Below, one piece after another: positions 59,599-64,000 of a stretch of DNA of 64,000 bases. How positions within the stretch are numbered: the first letter of the stretch is position 1; every line of letters starts with the position of its first letter. A program made the translations under genes and the position numbers. A model generated the notes under the pieces. The model was not told where the DNA came from and did no database searches. It was given only the letters and a program-made list of their open reading frames with translations. Source of the DNA: Limnohabitans sp. 103DPR2 (GTDB lineage Bacteria; Pseudomonadota; Gammaproteobacteria; Burkholderiales; Burkholderiaceae_C); the NCBI RefSeq assembly GCF_001412575.1, contig NZ_CP011834.1, positions 186,001 to 250,000 on the forward strand. Direction: 5' to 3'.

Positions 59599-59943
59599 TT
59601 ACCAACCTGCGAGCAAGTGCAAGGGCAAGAAAGTCAGCATGCCCACCACAATGGTCAAGAGCACGTTGCGGCGCCAAAAGTAAACGGCGGCGCCCACTGC
59701 GGCGCCCATCCACCGGGCGTCCATCCAGGTGTGCAAAAACTCGCCTTGTTGCATCAAAATTTCAGGCAAGACCACCGCCGCCATGGCCGCAATGGGCGCA
59801 TATTGCAAACCCCGCTGCGCCCAATCGGGCAAGGCCCATTCTTCACTTGAAAAGAAAAAGAAACTGCGCGTCAAAATGGTCACGCCCGTCAAACCCACAA
59901 TCACAGCCAAGGTCCACAGATCGGTGCCTTCAAAGAAATTCAT
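59599..59943 (-). CDS. AzlD-family branched-chain amino acid exporter subunit
   Basis: This is a 114-residue protein with four hydrophobic segments and the AzlD stretch GVTILTRSFFFFSSEEWALPDWAQRGLQYAPIAAMAAVVLPEIL. It pairs with AzlC to export branched-chain amino acids or analogues. Its ATG overlaps the azlC stop by 4 nt (ATGA). The substrate of this pair is not evident. Confidence 0.87.
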   Translation of the reverse strand: MNFFEGTDLWTLAVIVGLTGVTILTRSFFFFSSEEWALPDWAQRGLQYAPIAAMAAVVLPEILMQQGEFLHTWMDARWMGAAVGAAVYFWRRNVLLTIVVGMLTFLPLHLLAGW

Positions 59944-60674
59944 GCCGGCGCTCCTGCACGTTTTGATTGAAAGCTTTCAAGCGACATGCTCAACACCACG
60001 GCCACACCGATCGCCAACACAATGTTCAACTTCAACGGCAAGTGATAGGCCATGATGGCCGTTGCCGCAGCCACAGCTGCTGCAAAGATGCGCATCCGTG
60101 TGCTGGCCAAAGAGCACAAAATGCCCACCAAGCACAAGGTGCCAGCAAAGCCCAAGCCCCAAGACGTTGGAATGATCTTGGCCAAAAAGATGCCAAAGAA
60201 ACTGGCCACCATCCAACTCACCCATACGATGAAGGTGTTGCCCGCCAAGGATGCAGCTTGCGTCATTTGCTCTGCCGGCTCTTCGCTCGGTTTGGCAAAT
60301 CGGCGGGTGAACAACACATAACTGATGTCGGTGGTCAGATACCCGTGCACCATTCGTTCAAGACGTGGCAAATGCATCAAGTAAGGACGCAAGTGCAGAC
60401 TGAACACCATGAAGCGCAAGTTGACGCAAAAGCCGGTGGCCAAAATCACCCAGACCGGCGCACCCGCCACAATCAAAGGCAATGCCGCCAATTGCGAACT
60501 GCCGGCATACACAAAGAGTGTCATGGCAATGGCCTCGAACACACTCATGCCCGAGTTGACCATGGCCACGCCCGTCATCAAACCCCAAGCGGCAACACCC
60601 GGTGCTTGCGGTGCCAAATCGCGCAGGCCTTCCATGAAGGCGGGATGGCGGTAATTCTCAGCTTTGAAAAACAT
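59940..60674 (-). CDS. AzlC-family branched-chain amino acid exporter subunit
   Basis: This 244-residue membrane protein has AzlC features: [56 protein letters not shown] near the N-terminus and [15 protein letters not shown]. The true start is the ATG at 60674 ([13 protein letters not shown]), which lies inside the end of fmt (17-bp overlap). The longer open frame upstream is a shadow of fmt. It is coupled to azlD. Confidence 0.88.
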   Translation of the reverse strand: MFFKAENYRHPAFMEGLRDLAPQAPGVAAWGLMTGVAMVNSGMSVFEAIAMTLFVYAGSSQLAALPLIVAGAPVWVILATGFCVNLRFMVFSLHLRPYLMHLPRLERMVHGYLTTDISYVLFTRRFAKPSEEPAEQMTQAASLAGNTFIVWVSWMVASFFGIFLAKIIPTSWGLGFAGTLCLVGILCSLASTRMRIFAAAVAAATAIMAYHLPLKLNIVLAIGVAVVLSMSLESFQSKRAGAPA

Positions 60675-61620
60675 CGCCCACCGTGCCCTTGAAATGGCGA
60701 ACGAAATCGGCCACGGGTTGACGCTTACCGCCTGGTTTTTGCAATTGCGTGAGGCACAGCACACCTGCGCCACAAGCCACCTGCAAGCCAGACTCATCGA
60801 TGGCCAGCAAGGTTCCTGGCTTGGCAAGGCTTGCATGAACAGACACATCTGTAAGCACATGGGCTTGCCACACCTTGACCATTTCACCAGCCATCTGAGC
60901 GATCATGCCAGGAAAGGGATCGAAGGCTCGAATGCGTTGTGACAGCTGTTGCGCACTCAATGTCCAGTCGATGGCCGCTTCGGCTTTTTCAATTTTGTGT
61001 GCGTACGTCACGCCTTCAGTGGGCTGCGCCACAGGTTTGAACTGGCCCACTTGTGTGAGCGCTTTGACAATCAAAGCCGCGCCCATGGTGGCCAGCTTGT
61101 CGTGCAAGGAGGCTGTCGTGTCTTGCGTCAAGATGGGCAATGTTTCTTCGAGCAACATGTCGCCCGTGTCCAAGCCCGCATCCATCTGCATGATGGTGAC
61201 GCCTGTTTGTGCATCACCCGCCTCAATGGCGCGGTGAATGGGGGCTGCGCCGCGCCAGCGAGGCAACAAGGAGGCGTGAATGTTGAGGCAACCGTGCTTG
61301 GGTGCATCAAGCACCCATTGCGGCAAGATCAAACCATAAGCCGCCACCACCATCACATCGGCTTGCGCTTGCGCAATGAAGGCTTGTGCTGCAGCGGCTT
61401 CTTCGGGGTATTTGCCATCCAGCTTCAAACTGTGCGGCTGCACCACGGGCAAGTTGTGCGCGAGTGCAAATTGTTTGACAGCGGAGGCCTGCAACTTCAT
61501 GCCGCGGCCGGCTGGACGATCAGGCTGCGTGAAAACGCCCACGATCTCATGGCCCGCTGCATGCAAAGCAGCCAATGCGCTGCGGGCAAATTCGGGAGTG
61601 CCCGCAAAAATCACGCGCAT
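60658..61620 (-). CDS. fmt: Methionyl-tRNA formyltransferase
   Basis: Fmt formylates the initiator Met-tRNA using 10-formyltetrahydrofolate. The N-terminus [40 protein letters not shown] and the catalytic [44 protein letters not shown] are complete. The C-terminal OB-like domain binds tRNA. I use the ATG at 61620 (320 residues); 47 upstream in-frame codons have no homology. It follows def by 23 nt, the classical def-fmt pair. Confidence 0.96.
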   Translation of the reverse strand: MRVIFAGTPEFARSALAALHAAGHEIVGVFTQPDRPAGRGMKLQASAVKQFALAHNLPVVQPHSLKLDGKYPEEAAAAQAFIAQAQADVMVVAAYGLILPQWVLDAPKHGCLNIHASLLPRWRGAAPIHRAIEAGDAQTGVTIMQMDAGLDTGDMLLEETLPILTQDTTASLHDKLATMGAALIVKALTQVGQFKPVAQPTEGVTYAHKIEKAEAAIDWTLSAQQLSQRIRAFDPFPGMIAQMAGEMVKVWQAHVLTDVSVHASLAKPGTLLAIDESGLQVACGAGVLCLTQLQKPGGKRQPVADFVRHFKGTVGDVFQS

Positions 61621-61643
61621 GGAACTTCTTTCTGTTGGAACAA

Positions 61644-62150
61644 TTAAGCGTCGTCTCTTTGCGCTTTGAGCATTTTGGTTTTGATGCGGTTGCGTTTCAA
61701 GGGGGACAAATATTCCACAAACACTTTGCCCATCAAGTGGTCCAATTCGTGCTGAACGCAAACCGCCATCAAACCTTCTGCTTCCAACTCACGCACCTGA
61801 CCCTGCGCGTCTGCCGCTTTGACTTTCACAGCCACCGCACGCTCCACGCCATCGTAAATGCCGGGCACAGACAAGCAGCCTTCTTCGCCCTTCACGCGCT
61901 CTTCACTGAACCAGGTAATTTCAGGATTGATCAAGACCACAGGCTGGTTGCGTTCTTCTGACGTGTCCATCACCACCAAGCGTTGGTGCACATCCACTTG
62001 GGTGGCGGCCAGGCCCACACCCTGCGACTCGTACATGGTTTCGAGCATGTCTGCGATCAGTGCGCGCAACTTGTCATCAAACTCGGTGACGGGTTTGGCC
62101 ACCTTGTGCAGGCGGGGGTCGGGATAGCAAAGAATGTTTAAAAGTGCCAT
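61644..62150 (-). CDS. def: Peptide deformylase
   Basis: Peptide deformylase removes the N-formyl group from nascent proteins. The three motifs are G-V-G-L-A-A-T-Q51, E-G-C92-L-S, and H134-E-L-D-H138; C92, H134 and H138 bind the metal and E135 is catalytic. At 168 residues it is a type 1 enzyme. It precedes fmt in the same operon and is divergent from dprA. Confidence 0.96.
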   Translation of the reverse strand: MALLNILCYPDPRLHKVAKPVTEFDDKLRALIADMLETMYESQGVGLAATQVDVHQRLVVMDTSEERNQPVVLINPEITWFSEERVKGEEGCLSVPGIYDGVERAVAVKVKAADAQGQVRELEAEGLMAVCVQHELDHLMGKVFVEYLSPLKRNRIKTKMLKAQRDDA

Positions 62151-62266
62151 GGTGATCTGTATTCAGCAATACCTCTATTTTCGCCAATTTAAAGAAGCCT
62201 TGCCGAAGTCAGCGGTAGGTTCTCAAAATCAAGCCATTGTCCAACCCTCTGCCTCAAGGATAAGCC

Positions 62267-63511
62267 ATGGTTTCTACGCGCGAAAGTTTGCAAGCTTGGC
62301 TGCGCCTCAGCCTCACGGCAGGGGTTGGCAACAAGACGGCACGCGCTCTGCTGCAGGGCTTTGGCTTGCCTGAACGTATTTTTCAGCAAAGCCCCGCCAA
62401 GCTGCAGACCCTGGTCAGCCCCGCCATCAGCCAACAATTGTGTACCTTGCCCGCTGAATTGGAAGCCTTGCTCGACGTCACATGGGAATGGCTGAACACA
62501 CCGGCACCTTTGCGCATGGCCTCTTACAAGCCCCGGCAAACCGAAGGCGTTGTCATCGGCAAAAGGCTGCTGACGCTGGCCGACCCAGACTACCCCCAAA
62601 GCCTCATGCTCACCCCCGATCCACCCTTGATGTTGTATGCCATGGGCCAAACGCAGCACCTGCATTGGCTCAGCCCACCACCCTTGCAAGCCCCGCGTGC
62701 TTTGGCCATTGTGGGCAGCCGCAACCCCACCCCCCAAGGCAGTTTGAACGCACAAGACTTTGCACACAGTCTGTCTCAAGCCGGCCTCACCGTCATCTCC
62801 GGCCTGGCGCTGGGCATTGACACAGCGGCCCACAAGGGCGCGTTGGCGGGTGGCACTTTGGCCAACCCTTTGCACACCGTGGCCGTGGTCGGCACGGGCC
62901 TTGACCGTGTGTACCCGCATCAAAACCATGCCTTGGCGCAGCACATTGCACAACAAGGCTTGTTGCTCAGCGAGTACCCCTTGAACACGCCGGCCGTGAT
63001 GGCCAACTTTCCAAAGCGCAATCGCCTCATTGCTGGTTTGTCCCAAGGGTGCTTGGTGGTCGAAGCAGCCCTGCGCTCTGGCTCACTCATCACCGCCAAG
63101 CAAGCCGTCGACATGGGCAAGGAGGTGTTTGCCATTCCAGGCTCCATTCACACCACGGTGGCCAAAGGATGCCATGACCTCATCAAACAAGGCGCCAAGT
63201 TGGTTGACAGTGCACACGACATCTTGGAAGAAATGAAAGACTTGCCCAGCCCAAGGATGGCTTTAAAAAAATCTAGCCCAAGTGATATCGCCACATCTGC
63301 CACAGACAACAAAGACCGCCGCCATTCAAGCCCATCCCATGCACAAGGCATTGCCGCGCACTTGGGCCATGTGCCCGTTGGCTTAGACGAGTTGCAACGT
63401 CGAAGTGGCTTGCCCACCTCGCAACTGCAAGCAGAATTGTTTCAAATGGAATTGGCGGGCACTTTGGGGCGATTGCCTGGCGGCCTCTACCAGCAACTGA
63501 CTAGGAAGTGA
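62267..63511 (+). CDS. dprA: DNA-processing protein DprA
   Basis: DprA binds incoming single-stranded DNA during natural transformation and loads RecA. The Rossmann-like core has ALAIVGSRNPTPQG, VISGLALGIDTAAHKGAL, GTGLDRVYPHQNHALAQHI and FPKRNRLIAGLSQGCLVVEAA. A C-terminal DprA winged helix follows at about residues 350-410 (GLDELQRRSGLPTSQLQAELFQMELAGTLGRLPGG). At 414 residues it is a normal betaproteobacterial length. AAGGATAAGCC precedes the ATG. Confidence 0.95.
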   Translation: MVSTRESLQAWLRLSLTAGVGNKTARALLQGFGLPERIFQQSPAKLQTLVSPAISQQLCTLPAELEALLDVTWEWLNTPAPLRMASYKPRQTEGVVIGKRLLTLADPDYPQSLMLTPDPPLMLYAMGQTQHLHWLSPPPLQAPRALAIVGSRNPTPQGSLNAQDFAHSLSQAGLTVISGLALGIDTAAHKGALAGGTLANPLHTVAVVGTGLDRVYPHQNHALAQHIAQQGLLLSEYPLNTPAVMANFPKRNRLIAGLSQGCLVVEAALRSGSLITAKQAVDMGKEVFAIPGSIHTTVAKGCHDLIKQGAKLVDSAHDILEEMKDLPSPRMALKKSSPSDIATSATDNKDRRHSSPSHAQGIAAHLGHVPVGLDELQRRSGLPTSQLQAELFQMELAGTLGRLPGGLYQQLTRK

Positions 63512-63558
63512 ACCGCAACTGAGCCACAACTAAGCCACAACTGATTAGCAACTGAGCA

Positions 63559-63597
63559 GGCAGGGCACGCGCAGCCAACGTAGCCAGCGTGCCTGCC
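63559..63597. terminator. Bulged hairpin between dprA and secF, possible terminator
   Basis: GGCAG-G-GCACGC and GCGTGC-CTGCC pair with one bulged G around a 16-nt loop. There is no T-run on either side, so intrinsic termination is doubtful. Confidence 0.35.
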
Positions 63598-63605
63598 ACT
63601 TTGCG

Positions 63606-64000
63606 TTAGACCACAGCGCCAGCGTTGGGGTCGTCTGGGTCTTCGTCTTTTTTGGGTGCGGCTTTGATCAGGTCTTCGCGCTGAATTCCCAACCACATGG
63701 CAATGGCGGCTGCCACAAACACCGACGAATAAATGCCAAACAAAATGCCGATGGTCAGGGCCATAGCAAAGTAGTGCAAGGTCTCGCCACCAAACAAGAG
63801 CATGGAGAGCACCATGATCTGCGTTGAACCGTGCGTGATGATGGTCCGGCTAATGGTGGACGTGATGGCGTTGTCGATGATTTCAACCGTGTTCATCTTG
63901 CGGTAGCGTCGGAAGTTCTCGCGAATTCGGTCAAAAATCACCACCGATTCGTTCACCGAATACCCCAACACGGCCAGCACAGCAGCCAACACCGCCAATG
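63606..64000 (-). CDS. secF: Protein translocase subunit SecF, C-terminal part (5' end beyond window)
   Basis: The visible C-terminal 131 or so residues match the SecF membrane core. LAAVLAVLGYSVNESVVIFDRIRENFRRY carries the family's SVNE and VIFDRIRE motif, and TISRTIITHGSTQIMVLSMLLFGGETLHYFAMALTIGILFGIYSSVFVAAAIAMWLG gives the last membrane segments. The frame is open to the window edge, so this is a 5'-truncated view, not a short gene. SecDF uses the proton gradient to assist Sec-dependent export. Confidence 0.93.
   Translation of the reverse strand, partial: LAVLAAVLAVLGYSVNESVVIFDRIRENFRRYRKMNTVEIIDNAITSTISRTIITHGSTQIMVLSMLLFGGETLHYFAMALTIGILFGIYSSVFVAAAIAMWLGIQREDLIKAAPKKDEDPDDPNAGAVV

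Noticed and set aside
1-64000. CRISPR arrays, tRNA or rRNA genes, insertion sequences, toxin-antitoxin or phage-defence genes
   Set aside because: I looked through the intergenic regions and found no repeat-spacer arrays, cloverleaf-like sequences, transposase-like frames or defence domains.

Overview
The window looks like a chromosomal segment of a betaproteobacterium of the Burkholderiales, most likely Comamonadaceae (Limnohabitans/Rhodoferax-like). The reasons are the many Bug/TctC-type solute-binding proteins, the Omp32-like porin, the long-form purC, the fmt-def-dprA neighbourhood, and leucine codons biased to TTG/CTG. The genus is an inference. I saw no rRNA, tRNA, transposase, integrase, prophage or CRISPR array.

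Two housekeeping blocks flank an accessory block. Left (1-14.6 kb): rimI, tsaB, an EamA exporter, dacB, a GDSL lipoprotein with an OmpW-like barrel, two-domain tsaC/sua5, purK, purE, a CnoX-like thioredoxin, an Mpo1-like protein, purC, fba, a PAP2 phosphatase and pyk. Right (57-64 kb): a fatty acid desaturase, pgk, azlCD, fmt, def, dprA and the end of secF.

The 42 kb between them (14.7-56.8 kb) is a catabolic island. A minus operon (24.2 to 14.7 kb) encodes a bicupin, an EutA-like ATPase, an alpha/beta hydrolase, a two-subunit molybdenum hydroxylase, a solute-binding protein, a class II aldolase-family protein and a Bug protein. A divergent porin and a small cytochrome c follow. A second minus operon (37.0 to 26.3 kb) encodes a fused ABC permease, its ATPase, three more cupins, two solute-binding proteins, an MFS transporter and a Tat-signalled thiamine-diphosphate enzyme. 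A plus run carries an IclR regulator, a 2Fe-2S/FAD/NAD reductase and a second EutA-like ATPase with a histidine-rich tail. A NiCoT nickel/cobalt transporter, nikR and a CobW GTPase come next. Two near-duplicate Rieske oxygenases, a Rieske ferredoxin, a zinc alcohol dehydrogenase and a Bug protein follow. Last is a tripartite tricarboxylate transporter operon with two MmgE/PrpD proteins, an SDR and an AbrB-type membrane protein.

Two observations stand out. First, seven intergenic sites fit one operator design: two GTTC-N9-GAAC inverted repeats separated by 3 bp (GTTC-N9-GAAC-N3-GTTC-N9-RAAC, 37 bp). Three sites match it almost perfectly and four are weaker. They lie in front of the promoter-proximal genes of the island, including iclR, so I propose an IclR regulon. 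Second, the EutA-family ATPases occur with no ethanolamine ammonia-lyase genes in the window. One has histidine-rich ends, lies 9 nt behind a 2Fe-2S reductase, and is followed by nickel uptake, nickel sensing and CobW genes. I suggest an ATP-dependent metal-centre activation or metal delivery system serving a metalloenzyme of this pathway, perhaps one of the four cupins. The substrate is unknown. The enzyme set (Rieske oxygenases, aldolase-family decarboxylase candidate, bicupins, Mo-hydroxylase) suggests an aromatic or N-heterocyclic carboxylate.
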